The notes: generated by a model not told the origin, from the letters alone. DNA of 64,000 nt from Domibacillus iocasae (GCF_001750285.1 NZ_MAMP01000020.1:1-64000), one strand, 5' to 3'. Shown: positions 40,901 to 49,707, counted from the stretch's first letter. Numbers and translations: made by a program.

Positions 40901-42550
40901 GAAACACGCGGCTCAACGCCAGGGGTTGGCTTGATTTCACCTCCACCTCATCATGATATTTATTCAATTGAGGATTTAGCGCAGCTTATTTATGATTTAA
41001 AAAACGCAAACCATAATGCACGTATTAACGTAAAGCTGGTAGCTAAAACTGGGGTCGGCACGATTGCAGCCGGTGTAGCTAAAGGCTTGGCTGATGTTAT
41101 TCTTGTCAGCGGCTATGAAGGCGGTACAGGTGCTTCTCCGAAAACAAGTATTAAACATGCAGGTATTCCGTGGGAAATCGGCTTAGCTGAAACACACCAA
41201 ACTCTTCTTATGAATGGCCTGCGTGAAAAAGTAACGCTTGAAACAGACGGAAAGTTAATGAACGGCCGTGATGTGGTTATGGCAGCTCTTCTCGGTGCTG
41301 AAGAATTCGGTTTTGCGACAGCACCGCTTGTTGTCCTCGGCTGCGTTATGATGCGCGTATGTCATATGGATACATGCCCGGTTGGGGTTGCAACACAAAA
41401 TCCTGCGCTTCGTGAAAAATTTACGGGCGATGCGGATCATGTTGTAAATTACTTAACGTTTGTTGGACGTGAAATTCGTGAATTGATGGCTGAACTTGGT
41501 TTCCGGACAATCGATGAAATGATCGGGCAAAAACAAGTATTGAAGCCACATGTACGGAAGGATCAGCATCCGAAAGCCAAATATTTAGACCTGTTCCCTC
41601 TTCTGTACATGACTCCGCTTAAACCGGGTCAAAAACAGTACAAAACGAAGGATCAGGATTATAAATTAGACCGTACGATTGACCGTCGTCTTCTATTAGA
41701 TGCTGTTCGTCCAGCACTTGAAAATAAAGAAGTAGTTGCAGGAGAATTTGACATCGTCAACACAGACCGTGCTGCAGGTACTATTACTGGATCGGCTGTT
41801 ACACTTGCATACGGTGCAGAGGGACTGCCGGAAAATACCGTCCAATTCACATTTAATGGTTCTGCCGGCCAAAGTTTCGGCGCATTCCTTCCAAAAGGCT
41901 TGACGTTCGCTGTAAATGGCGATGCCAATGATTATTTCGGAAAAGGATTGTCAGGCGGGCGCCTCATTGTCCGTCCGCATAGTGACGCCAACCTTGTACC
42001 GCATGAACATGCGATTTGTGGAAACGTAAACTTGTATGGCGCAACAAAAGGTGAAGCCTTTATTAATGGCCGTGCCGGTACGCGCTTTGCCGTACGTAAC
42101 AGTGGCGCTGACATTGTGGTGGAAGGAATTACCGACCACGGCTGTGAATACATGACTGGTGGACGCGTCGTTGTTCTTGGTCCAACAGGCCGTAACTTTG
42201 CTGCTGGTATGTCAGGTGGTATTGCCTACCTATACGCACCGGAACGGGAATATACGGAAAGCCGTGTAAACCGTGAAATGGTCCTAACAGAATCACTGGA
42301 CGGCACACAGGAAGAATCTGAACTAAAAGCGCTTATTACAAGCCACGTTCAATGGACAGGCAGCCCGATTGCCGTTTCTATTTTAGAAAACTGGGAAACG
42401 GAGAAAAATAACTTTATCCGTGTTATCCCTTATGAATATAAAGAAATGATGAAATCCATTTCTTACTACGAGCAGCAAGGAATGAAAACGGCTGATGCGA
42501 AATATGCCGCATTTACAGAGAAAAAAATGCCAGTCGTTGAAAACGCGTAA
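37958..42550 (+). CDS. gltA: Glutamate synthase large subunit
   Basis: 1530 residues. Class II glutaminase domain (about 22-400) with catalytic C22, exposed after removal of a 21-residue propeptide; central domain; FMN/synthase domain (about 800-1200) with GAKPGEGGHLPGKK; 3Fe-4S cysteines in CVMMRVCHMDTC; C-terminal beta-helix GXGXG domain (about 1260-1500). Makes two glutamates from glutamine and 2-oxoglutarate with NADPH via the small subunit. GGAGGTG precedes ATG 37958. Operon with gltB, activated by GltC. Confidence 0.96.
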   Translation: MNLHGYPEKQGLYDPQNEHDACGIGFIANIKGRPSHKIVQDGIHMLCRLEHRGGNLNGTTGDGAGIMLQICDDFFRKECENSNIILPAPYEYAVGMFFLPKNKKEREQIQVETELIIHEEGLKLLGWRDVPVNPEAAGPEALVIAPYVMQLFVEKNTKHKTEKDFERALYIMRKRIENEIGRNPDVKGTFYIPSFSTRTIIYKGMLTPEQIDQYYIDLAKEDYQSAFSLVHSRFSTNTFPSWERAHPYRYLIHNGEINTNRGNVSWMQAREKAGYSKLFGDQYKDLLPIIDTNGSDSAMLDNAVEFLTLSGRSLPHAAMMLIPEPWDRDPHMADPKKAFYEYHSCLMEPWDGPTSISFTDGRKIGTILDRNGLRPARYYVTDDDHIIYSSEVGTIEVDEKRIVKKETVSAGEMLLVDLEEGRIVSDEEIKQEITTAEPYREWLDNNLTHITDLEEPSDAQEKSFSETEMLNLHKAFGYTYDELTKQIAPMATEKTDPIGSMGYDAPLAILSERPQLLYNYFKQLFAQVTNPPIDAIREDNVVSMMTLLGNEGNILTPSAENSRRIRLETPILGEKEWNKISFNKKEAFKTETLSLLFNTKGRASLSDAMTQLFKQADAAIETGTSILILSDRGVSNKKAAVPALLAVSGLHHHLIKTGRRTNVSLVLDTAEARDVHQFCCLIGYGADAIYPYLAIASLRSMVADGTIQNMSSEEAEKNYNYAATSGIIKVMAKMGISTVQSYRGAQIFEAVGIGHDVIETYFTGTTTALSGITLDVVLQETLARHHDAFGKGEFSDPTLDSSGEFAWRRTGEKHAFNPKTIHMLQHASRTNDYELYKQYSSLVNEENIMFLRGLLDLDFSARPSIPLEEVEPLENIFKRFKSGAMSYGSISKEAHESLAIALNRLGGKSNSGEGGEDSARYTKDANGDMRSSSIKQVASGRFGVTSEYLNTATEIQIKMAQGAKPGEGGHLPGKKVYPWIAETRGSTPGVGLISPPPHHDIYSIEDLAQLIYDLKNANHNARINVKLVAKTGVGTIAAGVAKGLADVILVSGYEGGTGASPKTSIKHAGIPWEIGLAETHQTLLMNGLREKVTLETDGKLMNGRDVVMAALLGAEEFGFATAPLVVLGCVMMRVCHMDTCPVGVATQNPALREKFTGDADHVVNYLTFVGREIRELMAELGFRTIDEMIGQKQVLKPHVRKDQHPKAKYLDLFPLLYMTPLKPGQKQYKTKDQDYKLDRTIDRRLLLDAVRPALENKEVVAGEFDIVNTDRAAGTITGSAVTLAYGAEGLPENTVQFTFNGSAGQSFGAFLPKGLTFAVNGDANDYFGKGLSGGRLIVRPHSDANLVPHEHAICGNVNLYGATKGEAFINGRAGTRFAVRNSGADIVVEGITDHGCEYMTGGRVVVLGPTGRNFAAGMSGGIAYLYAPEREYTESRVNREMVLTESLDGTQEESELKALITSHVQWTGSPIAVSILENWETEKNNFIRVIPYEYKEMMKSISYYEQQGMKTADAKYAAFTEKKMPVVENA

Positions 42551-42567
42551 GAAAGGAGAATGAATTG

Positions 42568-44046
42568 ATGGGGAAAGCTACCGGTTTTATCGAATATGAT
42601 CGTAAAACAGCACCAGGGCGCAATCCGGCTGAACGGGTAAAAGACTGGAAAGAATATACGACAAAACTTCCTGAACAGGAATTACAAATTCAAGGGGCCC
42701 GCTGCATGGACTGCGGGACTCCCTTCTGCCACACTGGCCAGATGATTGGAGGCACTGTATCCGGATGCCCTCTTTACAACTTGATCCCAGAATGGAATGA
42801 CCTTGTTTACCGCGGCCATTGGAAGGAAGCGTTGGATCGTCTCATTAAAACAAACAATTTCCCAGAGTTCACAGGCCGTGTCTGCCCTGCTCCTTGTGAA
42901 GGATCTTGTACTGTTGCCATCAGCGATCCTGCTGTTGCGATTAAATCAATTGAAAAAGCGATTATCGACAAAGGTTTTGAAGAAGGCTGGATCGTTCCTA
43001 ATCCTCCAAAACGCCGCACAGGCAAGCGTGTCGCTGTTGTTGGTTCCGGTCCTGCTGGACTTGCTGCAGCAGACCAATTAAATAAAGCTGGCCATCTTGT
43101 AACGGTTTTCGAACGTGATGACCGCATCGGCGGCCTGCTTATGTATGGCATCCCTTCTATGAAACTTGAAAAAGAAACCGTCGAACGTCGTGTGAACTTG
43201 TTGAAAAATGAAGGCATTGAATTTGTCGTTAATACAACAATTGGCAAAGACATTACAAAAGAACAGCTAAAAGAAGAATATGATGCAGTTATTTTATGTG
43301 CTGGTGCACAGACACATCGTGACATTGTCATTGAAGGCCGCGAAGCAGATGGTATTCATCTTGCAATGGATTATTTGACCAAAAGCATTAAAGGTCTTTT
43401 AGATAAGTCTGAAGAAGGCGTGATTTCCGCGGAAGGCAAAAATGTCATCGTTATCGGCGGTGGTGATACGGGCGCTGACTGTGTGGCTACCGCGATTCGC
43501 CAGGGTGCGAAAAGCGTCGTCCAGTTCGGCAAGCACGAAGCACAGCCAATGGCACGCAAGGGAAATAACCCTTGGCCGCAGTATCCGAATGTATTCGAGC
43601 TAGATTACGCATACGCGGAAGCAGCAGCTGTGTATGGAGAAGATCCGCGTGAATATTTGATTTCGACAACAAAATTCGTTGCGGATGAACATGGCAAATT
43701 AAAAGAACTTCATACGGTACGTATGGAAAAAACATACCTTGAAGATGGAAGCTACACAATGGAAGAAATTGCAGGCAGCGAGCAAGTATGGCCTGTTGAA
43801 CTTGTTCTTGTGGCGATCGGCTTTAGCGGAACAGATATGCCGCTTGCCTCTCACTTCGGTGTGGACACAACAGCACGCAACACTGTTCTTGCGAAATATG
43901 GCAAATACAACACAAACGAAGAAGGCATTTTTGCCGCTGGTGATATGCGCCGCGGACAAAGCCTTGTCGTATGGGCGATTCATGAAGGACGCGAAGCAGC
44001 ACGTGAAACAGACCGCTTCCTTATGGGCGAAACAAAACTTCCATAA
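42568..44046 (+). CDS. gltB: Glutamate synthase small subunit (NADPH, FAD)
   Basis: 492 residues. N-terminal iron-sulfur cysteines (CMDCGTPFCH and CPAPCEGSC) that hold two 4Fe-4S clusters, FAD motif VVGSGPAGLAAA (about 151-162), NADPH motif VIGGGDTGADC (about 297-307) and a C-terminal FAD element EGIFAAGDMRRGQSLVVWAI. Passes electrons from NADPH to GltA. AAGGAG lies 9 nt before ATG 42568; 17 nt after gltA. Confidence 0.96.
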   Translation: MGKATGFIEYDRKTAPGRNPAERVKDWKEYTTKLPEQELQIQGARCMDCGTPFCHTGQMIGGTVSGCPLYNLIPEWNDLVYRGHWKEALDRLIKTNNFPEFTGRVCPAPCEGSCTVAISDPAVAIKSIEKAIIDKGFEEGWIVPNPPKRRTGKRVAVVGSGPAGLAAADQLNKAGHLVTVFERDDRIGGLLMYGIPSMKLEKETVERRVNLLKNEGIEFVVNTTIGKDITKEQLKEEYDAVILCAGAQTHRDIVIEGREADGIHLAMDYLTKSIKGLLDKSEEGVISAEGKNVIVIGGGDTGADCVATAIRQGAKSVVQFGKHEAQPMARKGNNPWPQYPNVFELDYAYAEAAAVYGEDPREYLISTTKFVADEHGKLKELHTVRMEKTYLEDGSYTMEEIAGSEQVWPVELVLVAIGFSGTDMPLASHFGVDTTARNTVLAKYGKYNTNEEGIFAAGDMRRGQSLVVWAIHEGREAARETDRFLMGETKLP

Positions 44047-44058
44047 CTCAATTCAAAG

Positions 44059-44084
44059 AAGCCGTCTCATAATGAGGCGGCTTT
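44059..44084 (+). terminator. gltAB terminator
   Basis: Stem AAGCCGTCTCA / TGAGGCGGCTT (one G-U or mismatch) with a 3-nt loop; only a short T tract follows. Confidence 0.7.
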
Positions 44085-44124
44085 AGTCTGATTCTATACT
44101 TTTATTCTATTGCCCTTTTTTGCA

Positions 44125-44150
44125 CAAAAAAGACCAGCATCTGCTAGTCT
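44125..44150 (-). terminator. Terminator of the LysR gene at 44144
   Basis: Minus strand AGACTAGC, AGAT loop, GCTGGTCT, TTTTTT; it overlaps the last codons of the gene. Confidence 0.75.
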
Positions 44151-45004
44151 CTTCGTAAAAATCTCAAAAAGGTTTCCGCCGTCTTTGTCATAAATGGCGC
44201 GTTCGGAATGATCGCATAAAAGTTCCGCTCGTAATAAAGACTGCCTCCGCCAATAATTTTCAGCTTTTCAAGCTCCAATTCGTTACGGATCGTCCACTCT
44301 GATAACAGAGCAACTCCAAGTCCCGCTTCCACCGCTTCTTTAATAATTTGCGTGCTTCCAAATTCAAGAATTTTCGCCGGCCGGATACCATTTTTAGCCG
44401 CAAACCAGTCAAAAGCTTCACGTGTTCCGGATCCTTGTTCACGGACAATCCATGTTTCTTCATTTAAATGAACACGTTTCTCAGTATTTTCTTTTCTTCC
44501 TTTAATAACATACATTTTATCAGTCGCGATTTTCTCAGCAATTAACTTTTCAGACGCCACTGTTCCTTCTACAACCCCAAGGTCAATTTCGTTATGAATA
44601 ACTTTTTCGGCGATTTCCTGTGTATTTCCGATCGTAATATAGGGATCTACTGATGGAAACTTTTCTAAAAAGTCCGCCACAATGTGCGGCAAAATGTATT
44701 CACCGAACGAGTAGCTTGCGCCAACGGCCAGCTTCCCTTTCACTTCGCCGGCCAAATCCTCCACTGCCTGCTTCATTTTTTCATTTAATGTAAAAATCTC
44801 TCCGCCGTAATAAGCCACAAGGCTGCCTGCTTTCGTCAAACGGATCTTTTTATTCGTCCGGTCAATGAGCTTAATCCCGAGCTCTTCTTCGAATGACTTC
44901 ACATATTGGCTTACTGCAGGCTGGGTAATAAACAGCTCTTCTGCCGCCCTTGAAAAATTCATATGCTTGACTACTGTTAAAAAAACTTTTAATTTTTGTT
45001 CCAT
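44144..45004 (-). CDS. LysR family transcriptional regulator (CysL-like)
   Basis: 286 residues. HTH FSRAAEELFITQPAVSQYVKSFEEELG (about 17-43) and effector domain (about 88-286, with GASYSFGEYILPHIVADF). Overall look is that of the CysL/YwfK/YeiE group, but the target is not adjacent: upstream is a 244-bp gap to argF, and no divergent gene exists. The specific role is unknown. GGTGGGCGG precedes ATG 45004 very closely. Confidence 0.83.
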   Translation of the reverse strand: MEQKLKVFLTVVKHMNFSRAAEELFITQPAVSQYVKSFEEELGIKLIDRTNKKIRLTKAGSLVAYYGGEIFTLNEKMKQAVEDLAGEVKGKLAVGASYSFGEYILPHIVADFLEKFPSVDPYITIGNTQEIAEKVIHNEIDLGVVEGTVASEKLIAEKIATDKMYVIKGRKENTEKRVHLNEETWIVREQGSGTREAFDWFAAKNGIRPAKILEFGSTQIIKEAVEAGLGVALLSEWTIRNELELEKLKIIGGGSLYYERNFYAIIPNAPFMTKTAETFLRFLRRD

Positions 45005-45166
45005 ATCCGCCCACCATCATACGTGATTGCTTTTTATTTGTGTTTAGCTGATTCTATTTTAGCATGAACGAAACAGAAAAAGGGATACTGTATAAAAAGA
45101 AGCCAAACAAAAAAGCATTCAATGTCCTCCTATGACAATTGAATGCTTGAATTGTTTTGTTGGGAT

Positions 45167-45235
45167 CAGCCGTTCTCCAATAACAGCTGAAAATAAGTAT
45201 TTCCTTGCGTCCAGCTATTCTCCAATAACGGCTGA
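45167..45235. repeat. Paired 24-bp palindromic repeats
   Basis: Two copies of CAGCYRTTCTCCAATAACRGCTGA, 45167-45190 and 45212-45235 (21 of 24 identical), 45 bp apart. The outer arms CAGCCGTT and AACGGCTG are exact complements, so the pair can fold as one large hairpin. Located between the LysR gene and argF; the rest of the 45005-45248 gap shows no gene. Confidence 0.75.
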
Positions 45236-45248
45236 ACAAAGTGCTGCT

Positions 45249-46202
45249 TTATTTTTTCATTAAGCTGTATAAAACAGCTTTTTGGGCGTGCATACGGTTT
45301 TCCGCTTGCTGGAACACGATAGACGCTTCTCCGTCCATCACGCCAGCAGATACTTCTTCACCGCGATGCGCCGGCAGGCAATGCATAAACTTACAATCCG
45401 TGTTTGCATTCTCCAGCAGTGCTTTATTTACTTGATAAGGCGCAAATGCATTCAAGCGGATCGCTGATTCTTCTTCCTGGCCCATACTCGTCCAGACATC
45501 TGTGTAAATGAAATCTGCACCTTTTACCGCTTCATTCGGATCTTCCGTGAACGTCACGACAGCACCTGTTTTGGCCGCAATTTCTTTTGTTTTTTGGATC
45601 ACGCTGCTGTCCGCTTCATATCCTTTTGGTGCCGCAAGCGCAAAGTCCATTCCCATCATGACCGCACCGATCATAAGAGAATGTGCGACGTTATTGCCAT
45701 CGCCAACATAAACCATTTTACTGCCTTTAAAGCCGCCTTTGTGCTCATAAACGGTTAATAAATCGGCCAGCGCCTGGCATGGATGATATAAGTCCGTCAG
45801 TCCGTTGATAACCGGAATTGATGCTGCTTCTGCCAGCTTTTCAATCCGGTCGTGTCCATGTGTACGGATCATAATGCCATCTAAGTAGCCTGATAACACT
45901 TTACCGGTATCTTCAATCGTTTCACCGCGGCCGATTTGCAGCTGGTCTGAGCTTAAGAACATCCCATTACCGCCGAGCTGCAAAATCGCCGCTTCAAAAG
46001 AAACGCGTGTTCTTGTTGAACTTTTTTCGAAAATCATGCCAAGAATCTGCCCTTTTAAGGCATCAAAATATTTTTCTTTTTGTTTTTTCATATCGTCAGC
46101 AAGCACGATAAGCGCCTGCACTTCTTCAATGCTGAAGTCGAGAAGCTTTAGGAAGTCTTTCCCTTTTAAATCGAGCTTCGCTGCTTTTTCCATCGTGATC
46201 AT
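45249..46202 (-). CDS. argF: Ornithine carbamoyltransferase
   Basis: 317 residues; joins ornithine and carbamoyl phosphate into citrulline. Carbamoyl-phosphate motif STRTR (in EKSSTRTRVSFEAA), HPCQALADLLT, ornithine-binding MHCLPAHRGEEV near the C-terminus. GAGGTGA precedes ATG 46202. It stands alone here, without other arg or arc genes, so an anabolic role is assumed; a possible ArgR site lies upstream. Confidence 0.94.
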   Translation of the reverse strand: MITMEKAAKLDLKGKDFLKLLDFSIEEVQALIVLADDMKKQKEKYFDALKGQILGMIFEKSSTRTRVSFEAAILQLGGNGMFLSSDQLQIGRGETIEDTGKVLSGYLDGIMIRTHGHDRIEKLAEAASIPVINGLTDLYHPCQALADLLTVYEHKGGFKGSKMVYVGDGNNVAHSLMIGAVMMGMDFALAAPKGYEADSSVIQKTKEIAAKTGAVVTFTEDPNEAVKGADFIYTDVWTSMGQEEESAIRLNAFAPYQVNKALLENANTDCKFMHCLPAHRGEEVSAGVMDGEASIVFQQAENRMHAQKAVLYSLMKK

Positions 46203-46235
46203 AAAAGTCACCTCAACGTGTCGTCACCGTGTTTA

Positions 46236-46253
46236 TATTTATATTTATACACT
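46236..46253 (-). promoter_or_regulatory. Possible ArgR box of argF
   Basis: On the minus strand AGTGTATAAATATAAATA fits TNTGNATWWWWATNCANA at most fixed positions (mismatches at 1 and 15), about 35 bp upstream of the argF start. The AT-rich context makes chance matches easy. Confidence 0.4.
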
Positions 46254-46355
46254 ATAAAGAATTAAAATACAACTATTTTTTATTTTATTAGTGAAAATCT
46301 TTTTGAAGCCGTATCCGTAATGTATACTAAATCGTGGAAGGAATAGGTGATAGAG

Positions 46356-46859
46356 ATGAAAGAAACAAAACGAATGGCTGAGACAGTAACAGTAAAATCC
46401 GCGCAAGTCTTTCCCCCGGATACAAACTATTACGGAACGCTTTTTGGCGGAAAATTAATGGCCCATATTGATGATGTCGCCTCTATTTCTGCGACACGGT
46501 TTGCCCGAAATCCAACCGTCACAGCGTCTACTGATTCTGTTGATTTTATCCGTCCGATTAAAGTTGGCGATACAGTCACACTCAAAGCGATGGTGACGCA
46601 CACTGGCCGATCAAGCATGGAAGTATTTGTCCGCGTGACATCTGAAAATCTCGTTACCGGCGCAGAAGAAGTGGCTGCTATTTCATTTTTGACATTTGTC
46701 GCATTAGATGAAAATGGTCATCCAGTAGAAGTAGGAACTATCATACCGGAATCAGAAGAAGAAAAATGGTTGTTTGATACAGCTCCCGCACGTGCTGCCT
46801 ATCGGAAAACAAGAAAAGATCATAGTAAAGAACTAGCTTCATTTTTCAAAAAGATATGA
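46356..46859 (+). CDS. Acyl-CoA thioesterase, hotdog fold (YkhA type)
   Basis: 167 residues; hydrolyses acyl-CoA to free acid and CoA. Hotdog-family core with NYYGTLFGGKLMAHIDDVAS (catalytic Asp region, about 24-43) and STDSVDFIRPIKVGD (about 57-71). Short basic tail. AGGTGATAGAG precedes ATG 46356; GTG 46347 is a weaker alternative. Resembles B. subtilis YkhA. Confidence 0.88.
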   Translation: MKETKRMAETVTVKSAQVFPPDTNYYGTLFGGKLMAHIDDVASISATRFARNPTVTASTDSVDFIRPIKVGDTVTLKAMVTHTGRSSMEVFVRVTSENLVTGAEEVAAISFLTFVALDENGHPVEVGTIIPESEEEKWLFDTAPARAAYRKTRKDHSKELASFFKKI

Positions 46860-47053
46860 CATTAGCCCCCCTGTCTCCATAACAAAATTTAAGTTTTTGT
46901 GACAGGACTGGCGATTTTCGTTGAAAGAACAGCTTTTTATTCTGTCATGACTGTAATAAAAGAAAATTCATCTTTTTGTCCCATGTACGACTATTCTTTT
47001 TCTTCCTTATAATGAGCGCAGGCGAAAAAATGCCGTTTGGAGGAATGGAATAT

Positions 47054-48061
47054 ATGTTAGGACAAGCTGAGATCGGAATTGACCTGGGAACAGCGAATTT
47101 GCTCGTTTACAGTAAAGATAAAGGCATTATTTTAAATGAGCCTTCCGTTGTTGCCCTTGATATGGATACAAAAAAAGTATTGGCTGTCGGGAAAGACGCA
47201 AAAGAAATGATCGGAAAAACGCCGGGACGGATTGCGGCGGTGCGTCCGATGAAAGATGGTGTCATCGCCGACTTCGATGTAACTGCCGAAATGTTAAAAG
47301 AATTAATGAAAAAAGCCGGAAAAGCAGCCGGATTTACGATTCGCAAACCGACAGTCGTTGTTTGTACACCTTCTGGCGCAACTGGTGTAGAACGCCGCGC
47401 TATTCAGGATGCAATTAAGTCAAGCGGTGCCAAAACGGTTCACTTAATTGAAGAACCTGTTGCAGCAGCCATTGGCGCGGATCTTCCTGTAGAAGAACCA
47501 ATTGCCAACTTAATCGTCGATATTGGCGGCGGTACAACGGAAGTCGCGATTATTTCATACGGCGGCGTCGTTTCATGCAACTCGATCCGCTTAGCCGGCG
47601 ATAAGCTGGATGAAGATATCATTCAATACATCCGCAAAGAATACAATTTATTGATTGGTGAGCGGACAGCAGAAAATGTCAAAATTGAAATCGGCTATGC
47701 ACCCATTGAGCATAATGAGATGCATATGGATGTGCGAGGCCGTGACCTTGTGACCGGCTTGCCAAAAACCGTAAACGTCAGCTCATATGAAATTCAAAAA
47801 GCACTTCGTGAATCGTTATTAGCCATTTTAGAAACGATCCGCGTTACACTTGAATCATCGCCACCGGAATTGAGCGGTGATATCGTTGACCGCGGTGTTG
47901 TGATCAGCGGCGGGGGAGCCCTATTAAACGGCATCCAGGATTGGCTTGCAGAAGAAATCATTGTACCGGTTCACTTAGCACCAAACCCGCTGGAATCCGT
48001 TGCGATCGGCACAGGACGTTCATTGCATGTACTGAAAAAATTGCAAAAAGTTACTTCTTAA
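47054..48061 (+). CDS. mreBH: Actin-like cell-shape protein MreBH
   Basis: 335 residues, the length of B. subtilis MreBH. Actin-fold phosphate motifs [13 protein letters not shown] (N-terminus) and [15 protein letters not shown] (about 153-167), [10 protein letters not shown] between. Forms membrane-associated filaments that guide peptidoglycan synthesis; MreBH directs LytE in B. subtilis. GGAGG lies 10 nt before ATG 47054; an open extension upstream is not credible. Assignment to MreBH rather than Mbl/MreB rests on overall similarity and isolation from mreCD. Confidence 0.87.
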   Translation: MLGQAEIGIDLGTANLLVYSKDKGIILNEPSVVALDMDTKKVLAVGKDAKEMIGKTPGRIAAVRPMKDGVIADFDVTAEMLKELMKKAGKAAGFTIRKPTVVVCTPSGATGVERRAIQDAIKSSGAKTVHLIEEPVAAAIGADLPVEEPIANLIVDIGGGTTEVAIISYGGVVSCNSIRLAGDKLDEDIIQYIRKEYNLLIGERTAENVKIEIGYAPIEHNEMHMDVRGRDLVTGLPKTVNVSSYEIQKALRESLLAILETIRVTLESSPPELSGDIVDRGVVISGGGALLNGIQDWLAEEIIVPVHLAPNPLESVAIGTGRSLHVLKKLQKVTS

Positions 48062-48065
48062 ATGA

Positions 48066-48096
48066 AAACAGGGTGCCGAAACGGTACCCTGTTTTT
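48066..48096 (+). terminator. mreBH terminator
   Basis: AAACAGGGT-CCG / CGG-ACCCTGTTT with one mismatch, 3-nt loop, then T6. Confidence 0.86.
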
Positions 48097-48097
48097 T

Positions 48098-48230
48098 GCT
48101 ATCGCTGATATCTTTTTGTTAACGACGATAAATTTTCGCTAAAGCCGATATAGCTACGCGAACGCCGTTATAACTTTTTTCCGGCGTTCGCATATTGGAA
48201 ACCGGCGTTAAAAACATTTTACCGGCGGAA
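48098..48230. repeat. Block of about 20-bp GCCG-core repeats
   Basis: Seven degenerate units with cores at about 48103, 48123, 48143, 48162, 48182, 48202 and 48222 (CGCTGATA, CGACGATA, AGCCGATA, ACGCCGTTA, CGGCGTTCG, CCGGCGTTA, CCGGCGGA). The period is near 20 bp. The fourth and fifth units form the perfect 9-bp inverted repeat CGAACGCCG (48159-48167) / CGGCGTTCG (48182-48190). Noncoding, between convergent mreBH and nos. Confidence 0.72.
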
Positions 48231-48240
48231 GCCATGCCCA

Positions 48241-49311
48241 TTAATAAGCAGGATTTTGATAAAAAAAGTTTGGTGACTGAATCGTGTTGTCATATGACCG
48301 ATGGAAAATATGCGTGGCGGCCGGCGAGATCGGCGGAATCAGCCACGTCCAGTCTCCTGTTAATTTTCTGCCGGCTGCTTCTTCATTCTGCTCAAATATT
48401 CGATGCTGCCTTGCCGCCGTATGATGATCTACAATCGTGACGCCCAGCTCTTTAAATGAATGCAATACAGCCAGGTTTAACTCCACGAGCGCTTTGTCTT
48501 TCCAAAGCGTCGATGCATGCCTTGTATCAAGCCCCATGATTTCAGCCACGGCTGGCAGTTTGTTATAACGATCCTTGTCAGCTAAATTACGTGCGCCGAT
48601 TTCCGTTCCCATATACCATCCGTTAAACGGGGCCGCTTTATACTCGAGCCCGCCAATTTCGAGCCTCATGTCTGAAATAACTGGTATCGCATACCATTTT
48701 AATTGAAGTGACTTAAATGCCGGAATATCCGGATGAACAAGATCTACTTCTATCCGGCAATGGTCCGGTACGTCTGTCCAGACAGGCCGCTTATTACCAA
48801 TTTGCACAACCCATGGAAGGAGGTCAAAATTGCTTCCCTCTCCCCGCCAGCCAAGGGCTTCGCATTGTTTTGTAAACAGACGGGAATGTGGGTCGCCTGC
48901 AGAATCATACCCCGCATAGCGAAGCAGCTGATGATTCCAAATACGCAATTCTTCTTCCTCTTCTGAAACGGGGCGAAAAATCGTAATGGCTGGACGGATT
49001 TTCCCATCATTTTGAGCAAAGACCATATGACGCTCCAGCGCCGACAATACGTCTGCTTCTGTTTTTGCTTTTCGTTCGTCAAACACGTGCAGTGTCTGCC
49101 AAAACAGCCGGCCGATACACCGGTTGCTATTGCGCCATGCAAGCTTAGCTCCATATTCCAGTTCTTCGAATTTGTGTGAATAGGTGCCACTTTGTTCAAT
49201 CTCATCATGAACCATTTGAAGCCTTTTCTTCGCATCTTTCCCGTCTTTGCCTGTTTCTTTATAAAAATCAATAATAAATTCTTTTGCTTTTCGCCATAAT
49301 TCTTTCTTCAT
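48241..49311 (-). CDS. nos: Nitric oxide synthase oxygenase
   Basis: 356 residues, oxygenase domain only, as in B. subtilis YflM. It converts arginine to citrulline and NO using heme, tetrahydrofolate or tetrahydrobiopterin and a borrowed reductase. Heme ligand C65 in [13 protein letters not shown], and the substrate glutamate in [19 protein letters not shown] precedes ATG 49311; an extra TTG-CGA extension is not needed. Arginine supply links it loosely with argF; hmp and nsrR lie 13-15 kb away. Confidence 0.95.
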   Translation of the reverse strand: MKKELWRKAKEFIIDFYKETGKDGKDAKKRLQMVHDEIEQSGTYSHKFEELEYGAKLAWRNSNRCIGRLFWQTLHVFDERKAKTEADVLSALERHMVFAQNDGKIRPAITIFRPVSEEEEELRIWNHQLLRYAGYDSAGDPHSRLFTKQCEALGWRGEGSNFDLLPWVVQIGNKRPVWTDVPDHCRIEVDLVHPDIPAFKSLQLKWYAIPVISDMRLEIGGLEYKAAPFNGWYMGTEIGARNLADKDRYNKLPAVAEIMGLDTRHASTLWKDKALVELNLAVLHSFKELGVTIVDHHTAARQHRIFEQNEEAAGRKLTGDWTWLIPPISPAATHIFHRSYDNTIQSPNFFYQNPAY

Positions 49312-49362
49312 TCGCAATCCCTCTCTTTAAGAAAATTATACCAAGATCAGTCATTGTTTTCC

Positions 49363-49391
49363 TTGAATGTTTCGTGTCCGAATGCTAAAAT
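49363..49391 (+). promoter_or_regulatory. sdpRI promoter
   Basis: TTGAAT (49363-49368), a 17-nt spacer and TAAAAT (49386-49391). Confidence 0.7.
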
Positions 49392-49416
49392 TTAGATAGT
49401 TAGATAATCATCTAAA
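49391..49416. promoter_or_regulatory. Candidate SdpR operator
   Basis: TTAGATAATCATCTAA (49400-49415) is an imperfect palindrome, with an extra TTTAGAT half-site at 49391; it covers the expected start of transcription, fitting autorepression. Confidence 0.6.
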
Positions 49417-49431
49417 TAAAGGAGGCTGTAA

Positions 49432-49707
49432 ATGTCTGCTACACTGGTTTTCAAAGCGCTCGCTGACCCTACCAGAAGATCAATTATTGATCTGTTGAAA
49501 GAAAAAGATATGACCGCCGGTGAGATTGCCGAACAATTCAATATGAAAAAGCCTAGTATCTCCCATCACCTCAGTACCCTTCAAACAGCAGGACTTGTTT
49601 TATCAGAACGAAGCGGCCAGCATATTATTTATTCGTTAAACACGACGGTTTTTCAAGACATTATGATGTGGATGATGAACGTATCAGGAAAGGAGAATGA
49701 AAAATGA
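49432..49707 (+). CDS. sdpR: ArsR family autorepressor of the SdpR type
   Basis: 91-residue winged-helix regulator (KALADPTRRSIIDLLKE, EIAEQFNMKKPSISHHLSTLQ) with no metal-binding cysteines, as in SdpR. In B. subtilis SdpR represses sdpRI and is captured at the membrane by SdpI bound to the SdpC toxin. AAAGGAGG precedes ATG 49432. ATGA overlap with sdpI shows coupling. Confidence 0.87.
   Translation: MSATLVFKALADPTRRSIIDLLKEKDMTAGEIAEQFNMKKPSISHHLSTLQTAGLVLSERSGQHIIYSLNTTVFQDIMMWMMNVSGKENEK

Noticed and set aside
46203-46260. T-box leader before argF
   Set aside because: The leader is too short and lacks the AGGGUGGNACCGCG motif.
46860-46900. C-rich AGCCCCCC stretch as a sigma-I promoter -35 for mreBH
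   Set aside because: B. subtilis mreBH is sigma-I-controlled, but no CGAA -10 follows at the right distance.
48750-49271. 173-codon frame antisense-shifted within nos
   Set aside because: Shadow of the nos reading frame on the same strand without its own start signals.
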